This document shows, piece by piece, positions 9,505 through 17,773 of a stretch of 56,410 nucleotides of DNA; within the stretch, counting starts at the first letter, position 1, and each line of letters begins with the position of its first letter. The position numbers and the translations under genes were made by a program. Origin of the DNA: a virus. The stretch is taken from the IMG/VR virus record IMGVR_UViG_3300022592_000005, positions 1 through 56,410 of that record; one strand, 5' to 3'. The notes beneath the pieces were generated by a model, which saw only the letters and a program-made list of their open reading frames with translations, had not been told where the DNA came from and ran no database searches.

Positions 9505-10068
9505 ATGGCACTTATCGATTCAGTATTAAATTTGGTTACTAAACAACCAAAAAACCCAGACGCACCGAAGGCACCAGTTGGCAGCAGAAGTGAACGTGAA
9601 GCAAAAATTAAAGATAAAGCTGGTATGGTTATCTCCGTATTCGCTTTGATGTTGGCTGTTAACTCATGGTACGCTGGTAAGTTATCAAGCACAGTATTAA
9701 ATAATACTCTTGGTGCTAATAACAAGTGGGCTCAATATCAGGCTAAGAATGGTCGTGGCGTAAGTTACGAAATCGCAGCTTTGACAACTAAAGATCAGGC
9801 ATTGGCAGCAAAGTTCCAGGCAGAAAAAGATCGCATGGATTCTGACAAGAAAGACATTGCAACTGAAGCACGTGAAATGGAACGTGTCCGTGAAGAAGCA
9901 AAGAAAGGTAGCCCATGGATTGGTTACGCTTCAACTGCTTATCAGTTGGCTATCGTTATTCTTTCTGCTTCTATTTTGGCAGTTAGTATGGCAATGTTTT
10001 GGAGCAGTTTCGCAGTAGCTGGACTTGGTCTCGTACTAAGTCTAAATGGTTTGTTCCTGTGGTTCTAA
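9505..10068 (+). CDS. Membrane protein, DUF4337-like
   Basis: 187 aa. A basic N-terminus precedes a membrane segment at about 35-52, then a soluble Lys/Glu-rich helix containing WAQYQAKNGR, then two C-terminal membrane segments (about 140-187). The WxxYQAK element and topology resemble DUF4337 proteins. Function unknown. Its position just before a holin-like gene in the late operon suggests an envelope role. Confidence 0.65.
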   Translation: MALIDSVLNLVTKQPKNPDAPKAPVGSRSEREAKIKDKAGMVISVFALMLAVNSWYAGKLSSTVLNNTLGANNKWAQYQAKNGRGVSYEIAALTTKDQALAAKFQAEKDRMDSDKKDIATEAREMERVREEAKKGSPWIGYASTAYQLAIVILSASILAVSMAMFWSSFAVAGLGLVLSLNGLFLWF

Positions 10069-10084
10069 TAATAAGGATAATAAA

Positions 10085-10564
10085 ATGACTGACACAGTAG
10101 AAAAGAAAAGTGACGATAGCTGGATGCAAAAGCAATGGCGACCAGCTATGGGTTGGATGTATATGTTGATTTGTTTGCTTGATATGGCAGTATTCCCAGT
10201 ACTATGGGCATTGTTACAGGCACTTACTCATCAACCAATTACTCAGTGGAATCCATTGACATTACAGGGTGCTGGTTTGTTCCACATCGCAATGGGTGCT
10301 GTTTTGGGTATCGCAGCATTCGGACGTACACAAGAAAAATTAGCAGGAGCAGCAACAAATGCACCAAGCACAACAGCCGTACCAACTGGCATGCCAGCAA
10401 CATCTGGCTTTCCTTCAGCAGCACCAGCACCAAGTGCGTTTAGTGCTCCAACTCCGATAAATACAACTGCTCCTAAACCAATCGCATCTGGTTTTGGTAG
10501 TGGATTCGGTGGTGGTCTAGATCCTTCTGATCCACCTACTCGCAATACTCGTAACGACGGATAA
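10085..10564 (+). CDS. Holin-like membrane protein (3TM GTA-holin type)
   Basis: 159 aa from ATG at 10085, placed after AAGGATAATAAA. WRPAMGWMYMLICLLDM and the following two hydrophobic segments (to residue ~85) resemble the three-TM holins of gene transfer agents and tailed phages. The rest is a long Ala/Pro/Thr-rich tail, unusual for a holin. It would permeabilise the inner membrane and release endolysin such as the GH19 enzyme at 20375. Assignment is by topology and motif. Confidence 0.6.
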   Translation: MTDTVEKKSDDSWMQKQWRPAMGWMYMLICLLDMAVFPVLWALLQALTHQPITQWNPLTLQGAGLFHIAMGAVLGIAAFGRTQEKLAGAATNAPSTTAVPTGMPATSGFPSAAPAPSAFSAPTPINTTAPKPIASGFGSGFGGGLDPSDPPTRNTRNDG

Positions 10565-10566
10565 AA

Positions 10567-10998
10567 ATGAAAATTGATGATACATTATCTGAGGTCTTTG
10601 ATATTCCTAAAATAGAAAAGATTGCAGTTGAAGGTGAGACTATTGATTCTGAGACTGGTGAAATAATCCAGTCTCCAGAACAAAAGATTGAATCAGATTA
10701 CGATACTTCTCGTAATAACCTTCGTGAACTTTTAACTACTGGGCAGAATGCTTTGATGCATGCGCTTGAAGTAGCAAAACAATCTGAACATCCACGTGCC
10801 TTTGAGGTTGTGGGTAATCTTATGAAACAACTTGCCGATGTTAACCAGCAACTAATGGATCTGCACCAACAGAAGCAGAAATTAGATGAGCCAGGTAAAA
10901 AAGAGGCAGCGAAGTCGGTGACGAACAATAATGCCATATTTGTTGGCAGTACTTCTGAACTGGCGAAAATGATACAGAATATGAACAAGGGGGAATAA
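10567..10998 (+). CDS. 16: Terminase small subunit gp16-like
   Basis: 143 aa. An acidic N-terminus is followed by two long helices (about 45-105, coiled-coil pattern) ending in NNNAIFVGSTSELAKMI, the usual C-terminal signature of T4-like gp16, which recognises DNA and stimulates the large terminase. T4 gp16 is 164 aa. The large subunit gene is not in this window. Confidence 0.82.
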   Translation: MKIDDTLSEVFDIPKIEKIAVEGETIDSETGEIIQSPEQKIESDYDTSRNNLRELLTTGQNALMHALEVAKQSEHPRAFEVVGNLMKQLADVNQQLMDLHQQKQKLDEPGKKEAAKSVTNNNAIFVGSTSELAKMIQNMNKGE

Positions 10999-11002
10999 TA
11001 TT

Positions 11003-11713
11003 ATGTCTTTACCATTACAAAGTACACCGATCTATAAGATGACAATTCCGTCAACGGATAAAGTCGTTAGTTTTAGACCATTTTTAGTTAAAGAAGAAAA
11101 AGCACTTCTACTATCTCAACAGAGTGAAGACATTGATGTTATGATCTCAACTCTAACAGATATTATTGGTAACTGTGTCAAAGAAAAGATTGATGTTGAA
11201 TCTCTTGCAATATTTGACATCGAATATATGTTCACGCAAATTCGTGCTAAGTCAGTTGGTGAAGTTGTTCCATTGATTTTCACATGTGCACATTGCAAAG
11301 AAGAAAACAATAAAGTTAAGTTGGACATTGACTTAACTGGTATTCCGTTAGTCAAAGATCCTAACCATTCAAAGAAGATTTCTCTTTTTGATAATGTTGG
11401 GGTTATTATGAAATACCCAAACCTTGATACTCTTAAAAAGTCTGAAGGTAAAACAGAAGATATCGATGCTATTATTGAAGTAGTTATTGATTGTATTGAA
11501 TCAATCTACACAGATGATCAAATCTTCCATGCTAAAGATCAAACTCGTGAAGAATTAAATGAGTTTGTGATGAATCTAACAAAAGAACAATTCGACAAAT
11601 TAGAAAACTTCTTTGTGACTGTTCCAAGATTCAAGCAAGAGATTGAGTATGACTGCCCAGCATGTGGCGCACATAATAAAACAGTGTTGGAGGGACCAGC
11701 AAGTTTTTTTTGA
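11003..11713 (+). CDS. 26: Baseplate hub assembly protein, gp26-like (T4_baseplate family)
   Basis: 236 aa. Starts SLPLQSTPIYKMTIPS; two Cys pairs (CAHCKE near residue 96, CPACGA near 222) form a likely zinc ribbon. This matches the T4_baseplate family that includes gp26, a hub assembly factor. Its TGA overlaps the TTG start of the next small gene. Confidence 0.75.
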   Translation: MSLPLQSTPIYKMTIPSTDKVVSFRPFLVKEEKALLLSQQSEDIDVMISTLTDIIGNCVKEKIDVESLAIFDIEYMFTQIRAKSVGEVVPLIFTCAHCKEENNKVKLDIDLTGIPLVKDPNHSKKISLFDNVGVIMKYPNLDTLKKSEGKTEDIDAIIEVVIDCIESIYTDDQIFHAKDQTREELNEFVMNLTKEQFDKLENFFVTVPRFKQEIEYDCPACGAHNKTVLEGPASFF

Positions 11714-11892
11714 TTAATCTCGGACATGAGTCTTTAAATAATTATTATAAGACTAACTTTGCTTTAATGCAGTATCACAAATACTCCTTGGCCGAGATTG
11801 AAAATATGATTCCGTACGAAAGAGAAATTTATGTGGCAATGCTGGTTCAATACCTAGAAGAAGAAAAACAAAGAATAGAGAGAAACCAATAA
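11710..11892 (+). CDS. Small hub assembly protein (gp51-like position)
   Basis: 60 aa from a TTG start that overlaps the preceding stop. Residues 20-60 (YHKYSLAEIENMIPYERE and an acidic helix) match the short protein that follows gp26 in T4-like phages, near gp51. It is probably translationally coupled to the gp26-like gene. A TTG start is rare in this window. Confidence 0.6.
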   Translation: MINLGHESLNNYYKTNFALMQYHKYSLAEIENMIPYEREIYVAMLVQYLEEEKQRIERNQ

Positions 11893-11893
11893 A

Positions 11894-13705
11894 ATGGCAG
11901 CTTCAGCAAACGTAGTTAGTTTAAGCGACTTCAAGAAAGTCGTAATTGTCGATCAGGTTAAAGCACTTGAGGCAGTTAAAGAAAAATCTGAAAGGGTTGA
12001 AGCTGCACAACAGTCTAAAATCCAAGACGAACAAAAGAAAACTAACGATGTTCTTGTTGAAAACATCAAAGATCTCTCTAAAGCAATCAAAGAAAATGTT
12101 AGAATCGCTATTCAGAATGGTCTTGGTCAAAAGGTTGGTTCTGGTTTAGTTGAAAAAGAAAAGAATTTAGAAACTGGCAACAGAGGTTCTTTGAGAAAAT
12201 TCTTAATCGGCGATGTTAAAGGTGCCGAAGAAGTTAAAAAGAAAAGCTGGATGCAAAAGATTGAAGACGTATCTGGTGGTAGACTGAAGGTTGGTAAGTA
12301 CAGTCTAACAGGAATGATTGATAGACGTCTGACTCAGCGTGAAGAAAAACAAGCAACTGAAGCTGAGAAAAAAGAATACGTTAAAAATGCAATGGCATTT
12401 GACTTTGCTAATAAAAAGAACAAGGGTGAAACTGGTGGAGTTGCCAATCTTAAGAACTTAAATCCAGAAGCTGCAAAGAAAAAAGCAGAAGAAGAATTTG
12501 ATAAGATTAAAGCGCAACAGAAAGAAGTTACCAAGGTTCAGAAAGAAGTTGATGCAGCTAAGGCATCTGGCTTTGGTCCATCAAAGGCACTTCTCGCCAG
12601 AAGAGATGCTGCTTCTGCTCAACTGGCAGAAATTGACCCAAGACTTAGAAGAAATCTCGTTGAGCCAGCTAAAGCCGATAAAGTTACAGCTGTTCAACCA
12701 GAAGCTGCGAACTCATCGACATTCTTCTCTAAATCTTCTGAAGAAAAAGAAGAAGGTGACGCAGAGCGTAAGAAATATGAAGCTGACTCCGTGACAGCTG
12801 AAACTTCCATGGGTGCTACACTAATAGCATCTCTTGAAGTTCAAAAGCAAATGCTAGAGGCATTTAAAGCTGGAGGAACTGGTGGAGGAGCATCATCTGG
12901 TGGTGGAATGTTAGATACTATCGGAGATCTCGCAAGTAATGTTGGTAAACGTGGTCTTGGTATGGCAAGTAAAGCAGCTGGATTCATCGGAAAACATGCT
13001 GGTAAGTTAGGTGCTATTGGTGGTATCGCCATGGGTACTTATGATGCATATACTGGATGGAATCAGGCTAACGAAGATATCGCTTCTGGTAAAATCACTG
13101 AAGATGAAGGTGATGTTAAGAAGGGCGAAGCAGTTGGTGGTGGTGTAGGTGGTGCCGCAGGAGCATGGGGTGGTGCTGCGGCAGGTGCAGCTATCGGTTC
13201 TGTAGTTCCAATCGTTGGTACTGCTGTTGGTGGTATTGTTGGTGGCGCACTTGGATATATGGGTGGTTCTGCCATCGGTTCAAAGGTAGGTGGTGCTTTA
13301 ACTGAAGGATACCAAGGTGTCAAGAGTTTCTTGGGTTTTGGTGGCGATAAAGATAAACAAGTATCAGCTACTCAAGAAAACATCAGTGCCAAGTGGAATG
13401 ATGGTAAACCAACAATCAATGGTAAAGAAGTAAGCCAAGAAGAATATTATAAAACGATTGGAACTGAAGACAGTCCAGTTAGAGTTGAGCCAGTTAAATC
13501 AAATGCTGGTGAAATCGTTTCTTCAAAATCAGCGGACTCAGCTGAAGCAAGAGATAATATGGCAAAGTCTTCTAACAATGTAGTTAATGCACCAACTACA
13601 ACTATTAGTAATTCAAACAGTCAAAACAATACGATTCGTTCTCCTATTCGACATGAAGAAGGAAGTCTGAATAGGTATGTGACGCAGCGATACGCTCCGT
13701 TCTAA
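11894..13705 (+). CDS. 29: gp29-like tail-length/tape-measure and hub protein
   Basis: 603 aa, close to T4 gp29 (590 aa). The N-terminal ~330 residues are Lys/Glu/Ala-rich coiled coil. Residues ~340-495 are a Gly/Ala-rich hydrophobic segment with Gly-zipper patterns typical of tape-measure proteins that enter the membrane on DNA delivery. The C-terminus is Ser/Asn-rich. Last gene of the plus-strand late operon, just before a bidirectional terminator. Confidence 0.72.
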   Translation: MAASANVVSLSDFKKVVIVDQVKALEAVKEKSERVEAAQQSKIQDEQKKTNDVLVENIKDLSKAIKENVRIAIQNGLGQKVGSGLVEKEKNLETGNRGSLRKFLIGDVKGAEEVKKKSWMQKIEDVSGGRLKVGKYSLTGMIDRRLTQREEKQATEAEKKEYVKNAMAFDFANKKNKGETGGVANLKNLNPEAAKKKAEEEFDKIKAQQKEVTKVQKEVDAAKASGFGPSKALLARRDAASAQLAEIDPRLRRNLVEPAKADKVTAVQPEAANSSTFFSKSSEEKEEGDAERKKYEADSVTAETSMGATLIASLEVQKQMLEAFKAGGTGGGASSGGGMLDTIGDLASNVGKRGLGMASKAAGFIGKHAGKLGAIGGIAMGTYDAYTGWNQANEDIASGKITEDEGDVKKGEAVGGGVGGAAGAWGGAAAGAAIGSVVPIVGTAVGGIVGGALGYMGGSAIGSKVGGALTEGYQGVKSFLGFGGDKDKQVSATQENISAKWNDGKPTINGKEVSQEEYYKTIGTEDSPVRVEPVKSNAGEIVSSKSADSAEARDNMAKSSNNVVNAPTTTISNSNSQNNTIRSPIRHEEGSLNRYVTQRYAPF

Positions 13706-13710
13706 AATGA

Positions 13711-13740
13711 AAAAAGCCAGCGTAAGCTGGCTTTCTTTTT
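13711..13740. terminator. Bidirectional intrinsic terminator
   Basis: AAAGCCAGC-GTAA-GCTGGCTTT, a perfect 9-bp stem with a 4-nt loop. It is followed by T-rich sequence on the plus strand and T residues (opposite A's) on the minus strand. It separates the convergent gp29-like and gp32 genes. Confidence 0.92.
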
Positions 13741-13752
13741 GGTTGCTAAGAA

Positions 13753-14676
13753 TTATTCTTCTTGAGCGATCTTCTGGAAATAAGACATCACATCTTCGTC
13801 GTCATCTTCCATTGGAGCTGGCTTACTTGCTTTTGGTGTAAAAGCAGGTGCCGATGCCATCTCTGGAGCACGAGCAACTGGACGATCTTCTTGTTCAGAA
13901 ATTTCTGCAGCAGACTTAGCTGAGAAACTGTCACCAGAAAGAACTTCTTCAAGTTTCTTCTTCAACTCATCATAAGATTTGAAATTCTTACGATCTGTAA
14001 ACTCAGACAATTTGTACTGGCTATTTACGATAGCAAGCAATTTATCCTCATCTTCAGTGATAGGTGCTGGATCCATAAAAGTGGATTCGTCGTAGTTTGT
14101 GTAACCATCCTTCTTACGCATACGCAGTTTGAAGTTGGCACCTTCCCACAAGTCAAACACGTTGACTGGCTTCTCATCTTCATAAGTTGGACGAGCTTTG
14201 TCCATAATCTTATCAAAGATCTTCTTACCAAACTTAAACAAGAATACCTTGCCTTCGTTTTCTGGGTGCTTAGGATCAGCAACAACCAAGACGTTCGCAG
14301 TGAAACTCAACTTACGTTTTTGCTTACGAGCGATTTCTTTGTTTGCTTCAGAACCAGAGTTCCATAGTTTGGTGTTCAATTCACCTACTGGGTCATTTTC
14401 ACCAAGAGTAGTTAAACTATTCTCGATATACCACTTACCAGTTGGACCTTGGAAACCATGTGAGAAAATTCGAACCCATGGCAACTCATCACCTTCTACA
14501 CGTGGTAGAAAACGAAGTGTGGCTGTGCCGTTACCTGCTTTGTCGCCTTCTAGTTTCCAGAAGCGATCGTCAGTGTAAGACTTAGATTCGGTTTGGGGAT
14601 TTGCAATTTTGTCGAACTCTTGGGCGATTTTGCCAAAGTCAGAATTGCGCATTTTGCGGAGTGCTTGAATATCCAT
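13753..14676 (-). CDS. 32: Single-stranded DNA-binding protein gp32
   Basis: 307 aa (T4 gp32: 301). The N-terminal basic LAST-like region, the OB core (ATLRFLP, GKVFLFKFGKKIFDKIM, WEGANFKLRM, NYDEST) and the acidic C-terminal tail (EDDDEDVMSYF) are all present. The T4 zinc ligands are not: after the conserved His-Gly-Phe and Lys-Trp-Tyr-Ile-Glu the three Cys positions are replaced (IENSLTTLGENDPVGE). It coats ssDNA at forks and recruits gp59. A convergent terminator follows. Confidence 0.92.
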   Translation of the reverse strand: MDIQALRKMRNSDFGKIAQEFDKIANPQTESKSYTDDRFWKLEGDKAGNGTATLRFLPRVEGDELPWVRIFSHGFQGPTGKWYIENSLTTLGENDPVGELNTKLWNSGSEANKEIARKQKRKLSFTANVLVVADPKHPENEGKVFLFKFGKKIFDKIMDKARPTYEDEKPVNVFDLWEGANFKLRMRKKDGYTNYDESTFMDPAPITEDEDKLLAIVNSQYKLSEFTDRKNFKSYDELKKKLEEVLSGDSFSAKSAAEISEQEDRPVARAPEMASAPAFTPKASKPAPMEDDDEDVMSYFQKIAQEE

Positions 14677-14700
14677 CGTATTTCCTTTGTATTAAAAGTA

Positions 14701-14913
14701 TTAATTAGTATCTTTAGTATGTGTTATAAAAATCTCATCACGAATTTCGAAATCGTCCTCGAAAGGATCGTCATAATCTTCTTCAACATAACTATTTAGC
14801 GTTTTCATACCGCCACTTTTTCTATTGCTAGAATGTTTGGCGTGCTTTCCAGAACGCTGACTGGTTTGCTCGTCTTCGAATCGTTTCTGATTCTTATGAA
14901 ATGTCTTACCCAT
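14701..14913 (-). CDS. Small charged protein of unknown function
   Basis: 70 aa from ATG at 14913 (MGKTFHKNQKRF). The basic His/Lys/Arg-rich N-terminal half is followed by an acidic patch (EEDYDDPFEDDFE). No known family. Between gp59 and gp32 genes, so perhaps replication-linked; inference only. Confidence 0.6.
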   Translation of the reverse strand: MGKTFHKNQKRFEDEQTSQRSGKHAKHSSNRKSGGMKTLNSYVEEDYDDPFEDDFEIRDEIFITHTKDTN

Positions 14914-14914
14914 C

Positions 14915-15529
14915 TTACAACTCTTGTATATCCAGTTTAAATTGATTGTATACTTTAGCGATTTTATCTGCGTCGTATTTAACAAATCCCTTTGCCTTTT
15001 CTACTCTGCGTACTTCATTTTCCCAAAGTAAAAGCATTGAAGAATTATCTTTCCAATTTACTAACATATTTTCATAATCATCAATGATTCTGATTGTTTC
15101 AAGACCTATCTGTTTTCCAAGGTATAGATTAAGTATACTCGGATATTGATTGGATGTAAAATTTAAAATAGAGTCTGCTTTAAGTTTTTTCTTGTAAGCA
15201 TCCATTAAAATTCTTGACAAATCGTCGGAAAACACTTTTGTGATTGACTGTTTTCTTCTGTTCCACTCAAATAGGTATTGTTCCGCTTCTTCATATGTAT
15301 ACACAACTGCATCGTTTCCGTATGCAAAGTTTGCAACAAAGAATTGGATTAACTCTTTATCAACTGGATATTTCCGTGCAAGTTTCTCAAAAATGTATCT
15401 ATCGTTTCTCGCATTAAATGCTTCACGTGTTCCCTTAACATTTCCACGATTTTTGAAAACATCAAATGAATCTTTTGTGAAGTGTAATTTAATTGCGATA
15501 TAATACTTATACGCTTTAAAACCGTCCAT
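14915..15529 (-). CDS. 59: Helicase loader gp59-like
   Basis: 204 aa (T4 gp59: 217). The N-terminal pattern with KAYKYYIAIKLHF, then NDRYIFEKLARKYP and a central Phe/Tyr-rich helix set, parallels T4 gp59, which loads gp41 helicase onto gp32-coated forks. Its place upstream of gp32 and next to gp33 matches T4-like gene order. Confidence 0.75.
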   Translation of the reverse strand: MDGFKAYKYYIAIKLHFTKDSFDVFKNRGNVKGTREAFNARNDRYIFEKLARKYPVDKELIQFFVANFAYGNDAVVYTYEEAEQYLFEWNRRKQSITKVFSDDLSRILMDAYKKKLKADSILNFTSNQYPSILNLYLGKQIGLETIRIIDDYENMLVNWKDNSSMLLLWENEVRRVEKAKGFVKYDADKIAKVYNQFKLDIQEL

Positions 15530-15698
15530 GTTCTAATCTCAACTTCCTACATGCTTCTTTCACTTGGATAGGATAATCAGGACTTATCTCTGATAACCTA
15601 CAATCATACACTACAGTTCTATGTGTTGGCATTAGGGAAAATACAAGTGCCCAGAATGCGATAACAAAAACAACTGCAACGAATGCTGCTTTATACAT
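15516..15698 (-). CDS. Small single-pass membrane protein
   Basis: 60 aa with an N-terminal hydrophobic segment (about residues 4-24, AAFVAVVFVIAFWALVFSL) and a basic C-terminal part with two Cys. It overlaps the gp33-like gene upstream and gp59 downstream by several bases. Function unknown; it could be a signal anchor or signal peptide. Confidence 0.55.
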   Translation of the reverse strand: MYKAAFVAVVFVIAFWALVFSLMPTHRTVVYDCRLSEISPDYPIQVKEACRKLRLEHGRF

Positions 15699-15906
15699 CT
15701 AACTTTGCTGTCTTAGGAAGAAAATTCATATCTTGAAAATCTAACTCAATTTTATCCTTGAGGGATTTATTGATTAGTTTAGCGACGTCCTGTGGCTCAA
15801 GAAAATTCTCTTTACAGTATTCTAATACTGCATCCATATGAGTCATTCTCTTTTCCTGAACCAGCTGTTCAATGTAAAGCGAAAATTCGTTTGCGTTTTT
15901 AAACAT
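15691..15906 (-). CDS. 33: Late transcription coactivator gp33-like
   Basis: 71 aa from ATG at 15906, which overlaps the upstream stop (ATGTTTAA); a longer reading from 15960 is possible. The pattern NEFSLYIEQLV...DAVLEYCKEN...DVAKLINKSLKDKIELDF is typical of T4-like gp33, which bridges RNA polymerase and the sliding clamp at late promoters. This agrees with the late boxes near 7700. Confidence 0.65.
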   Translation of the reverse strand: MFKNANEFSLYIEQLVQEKRMTHMDAVLEYCKENFLEPQDVAKLINKSLKDKIELDFQDMNFLPKTAKLDV

Positions 15907-16168
15907 GTTTAAGTTTGTTTGTATAATATTGTGCTGCTTTAATTGTTCGATCAAGTTCACTGTATTCTTTTAGTTTCTTTTTGTAGAGATCCCAGATAGG
16001 GGTGTTTGGAGTTTCTGAATCCATTTTGCGTTCAAATTTATCCAGATACATGCTGAAAAATTTATCCATCTTCATCTTCTCTGCGATGAGGTTTGAATAA
16101 ATCGTTTGAAGACCTACTCGGTCATAGTTTGATGCTGCTGAAACAATTTGGTTATACGCTGAGTTCAT
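15899..16168 (-). CDS. Helical protein of unknown function, probable leaderless mRNA
   Basis: 89 aa, Lys/Tyr-rich and all-helical in appearance (MKMDKFFSMYLDKFERKM). No family recognised. The ATG lies exactly 6 bases after a TATAAT box with no room for a Shine-Dalgarno sequence, so its mRNA probably begins at the start codon. It overlaps the gp33-like gene. Confidence 0.65.
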   Translation of the reverse strand: MNSAYNQIVSAASNYDRVGLQTIYSNLIAEKMKMDKFFSMYLDKFERKMDSETPNTPIWDLYKKKLKEYSELDRTIKAAQYYTNKLKHV

Positions 16169-16174
16169 AATAAA

Positions 16175-16203
16175 ATTATACCTTATTTGTTATTGCATGA
16201 CAA
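16175..16203 (-). promoter_or_regulatory. Promoter TTGTCA-17-TATAAT
   Basis: The minus strand has TTGTCA, a 17-bp spacer and TATAAT, with the ATG of the 89-aa gene 6 bases further on. Same architecture as 19 other minus-strand promoters in the window. Confidence 0.75.
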
Positions 16204-16359
16204 GTTAATTAAACTGCCACCATAGAATGCAACGTCCATGATGAGCGATTCGTTATGTGATTGCAAACTTTCAATTTCCTTCTTGGCTTCATAGAGTTGT
16301 TTTTGTAACAATTCTATTTGACCTTCTTTCTCACTACACTTAACACAAAATTCAGACAT
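16183..16359 (-). CDS. Small coiled-coil protein with N-terminal Cys pair
   Basis: 58 aa from ATG at 16359, overlapping the stop of the upstream gene (ATG/TGA). FCVKCSEK gives a Cys-x2-Cys motif, followed by a heptad-like helix (GQIELLQKQLYEAKKEIESL). Function unknown. Its 3' end overlaps the promoter of the next gene. Confidence 0.65.
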   Translation of the reverse strand: MSEFCVKCSEKEGQIELLQKQLYEAKKEIESLQSHNESLIMDVAFYGGSLINLSCNNK

Positions 16360-16715
16360 CAGTTTCTCCTCATAGTTGCAATGGCAACAGCTTCTTCATC
16401 ACTAAAAATTGGAACTGCGTTACTTTTGTGCATAGTGCCAATACCTTTAACCTTAGTTCCAGTATAAACTGGATTGGACTTCTTGAGGCATGGATCCCCA
16501 GTAAAAGGTAAACTCGGAATCTTAGGTGTCTCACGACAAGCAGGTTTTCCAAGTGAGTATGTAAATCCATCATCCTTGCTTTTGAGCACAGGTTTCTTTG
16601 GTTCATACTTCTTCAACAATTCTGCCCAAGATGCGGACAACTCCCGTTGTTTAGCCGTTGGCTTACGCTTCTTCCTCTTTGAGCCAGTGTCGCGAACGCG
16701 AAGAATCACAGTCAT
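16359..16715 (-). CDS. Basic conserved phage protein, probable leaderless mRNA
   Basis: 118 aa. A strongly basic N-terminus (KRKKRKPTAKQR) precedes a stretch ending GTMHKSNAVPIFSDEEA, a pattern I associate with uncharacterised T4-like phage proteins. The ATG is 6 bases after a perfect TATAAT, again without a Shine-Dalgarno sequence; a second promoter sits about 54 bases further upstream. Confidence 0.65.
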   Translation of the reverse strand: MTVILRVRDTGSKRKKRKPTAKQRELSASWAELLKKYEPKKPVLKSKDDGFTYSLGKPACRETPKIPSLPFTGDPCLKKSNPVYTGTKVKGIGTMHKSNAVPIFSDEEAVAIATMRRN

Positions 16716-16721
16716 AATAAA

Positions 16722-16750
16722 ATTATACCTTCAAATTGATTAAAAGTCAA
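16722..16750 (-). promoter_or_regulatory. Promoter TTGACT-17-TATAAT
   Basis: Consensus-like sigma-70-type promoter on the minus strand; the ATG of the 118-aa gene begins 6 bases after the -10. Confidence 0.85.
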
Positions 16751-16775
16751 GCATGCAGTTTTCAACTACAACTCA

Positions 16776-16804
16776 ATTATACCCTTAATTTGAATAAAAG
16801 TCAA
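16776..16804 (-). promoter_or_regulatory. Second tandem promoter TTGACT-17-TATAAT
   Basis: Lies 54 bases upstream of the previous promoter and just after the stop of the 16808 gene. It would give the 118-aa gene an alternative transcript with a short leader. Confidence 0.82.
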
Positions 16805-16807
16805 GCA

Positions 16808-17032
16808 TTATTTTCTACTAGATGCATAAACAGCGCACATAACCTCTCCACTACGGTATGCACACTTAACTGCAACTGGGTCAATACCCTTTACAATGGC
16901 TGATTCAATGTTGGATTTCATTGCATTTAGCTCATTATACTTGTAAAAAGTGGTGCAACTTATTGCAGTAATTGCAACAATAACCCCACCGATGATAAAT
17001 GCAAGTGAATCTCTCTGTGTTTCATTACTCAT
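16808..17032 (-). CDS. Single-pass membrane protein
   Basis: 74 aa from ATG at 17032, preceded by AAGGAG. One hydrophobic segment (about residues 10-28, LAFIIGGVIVAITAISCTTF), then a soluble region with two further Cys that could form a disulfide if exported. Unknown function; lies in the envelope-related set with SleB-like and ClpP-like genes. Confidence 0.6.
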   Translation of the reverse strand: MSNETQRDSLAFIIGGVIVAITAISCTTFYKYNELNAMKSNIESAIVKGIDPVAVKCAYRSGEVMCAVYASSRK

Positions 17033-17046
17033 ATCAGTCTCCTTAA

Positions 17047-17250
17047 TTACCACGATCCATCGTCAATAACAATACGTACCCAAACTGGACCAAACGAAAT
17101 GTACGAACCATACATATTTGGGTTTAGGTCATCTGGGTGCAGCCATTCGAAGTCTAACTTCCAGTGAAATGGATTGATTGCAAAACCAACCCAAATTCCC
17201 GAGTATTTTAAATAATTACTTAAGGTCTTTAACATCATCGCATAGTCCAA
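17047..17250 (-). CDS. Small Trp-rich protein of unknown function
   Basis: Up to 67 aa; the Met-Met pair at 17238/17235 may be the true start. Rich in Trp/Phe/Tyr (GIWVGFAINPFHWKLDFEW). It overlaps the ClpP-like gene end. No family recognised. Confidence 0.5.
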   Translation of the reverse strand: MDYAMMLKTLSNYLKYSGIWVGFAINPFHWKLDFEWLHPDDLNPNMYGSYISFGPVWVRIVIDDGSW

Positions 17251-17773
17251 GTTTCTTTGCTTCGAGAGCAGAGAGCCATACGTCTTGTGGTGGCAGCAGA
17301 ACGTCTCGAATTTTATCTTCCGTTAATCCAGTGCATTTCTTGTAATGTGCAATCATGCGCTTCGTCGTTAGATCAAATTCTTTAATCTGTGCGAATAACT
17401 CGTGCTCTTTACCGAATGCTCCCCATGAATACTGATGCGATAAAATTGAAGTATTCGGAGTAAGAAGACGTTGTCCCTTATCACCAGAAATAAAAATCAA
17501 TAATCCAGCTGAAGCAATTTGACCAAGTCCGATTGTTCGAATTGGGACAGCTGAACCACGCATCACATCAACTAATGCAAAAGCTGCATTAAGATCGCCA
17601 CCAGGAGAATTGATCAAGAGATTCAACATACTTGGTCGTTCTTCTGAGAAATTGGCGTCTAATATCCACTCAATTGCCTGTTTGCATGAAGTCAGATTGA
17701 CTTCTTCCATTAAAAGAAAAAACGAATGTTTCGTTTGATCTTCCTTCAATTGAAGGTTTAGTTTTTGCATCAT
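17216..17773 (-). CDS. ClpP-like serine protease
   Basis: 185 aa (ClpP ~200). INSPGGDLNAAFAL gives the oxyanion-loop Gly-Gly, GQIASAGLLIF contains the nucleophile Ser, and SILSHQYSWG the catalytic His. The start at 17773 follows GGTGGGA. Phage ClpP-like enzymes usually act in prohead maturation, but here the gene lies with a lysis-type hydrolase and overlaps it by 104 bases, so its target is unclear. No Clp ATPase is obvious next to it. Confidence 0.82.
   Translation of the reverse strand: MMQKLNLQLKEDQTKHSFFLLMEEVNLTSCKQAIEWILDANFSEERPSMLNLLINSPGGDLNAAFALVDVMRGSAVPIRTIGLGQIASAGLLIFISGDKGQRLLTPNTSILSHQYSWGAFGKEHELFAQIKEFDLTTKRMIAHYKKCTGLTEDKIRDVLLPPQDVWLSALEAKKLGLCDDVKDLK

Noticed and set aside
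10243-10545. Long minus-strand ORFs opposite the Ala/Pro-rich holin-like tail
   Set aside because: They are shadows of a low-complexity plus-strand gene with a ribosome site and operon context.
13711-13740. Prophage attachment site or insertion sequence ends
   Set aside because: The symmetric sequence is a simple terminator between convergent genes; no integrase, transposase or flanking duplications were seen anywhere in the window.
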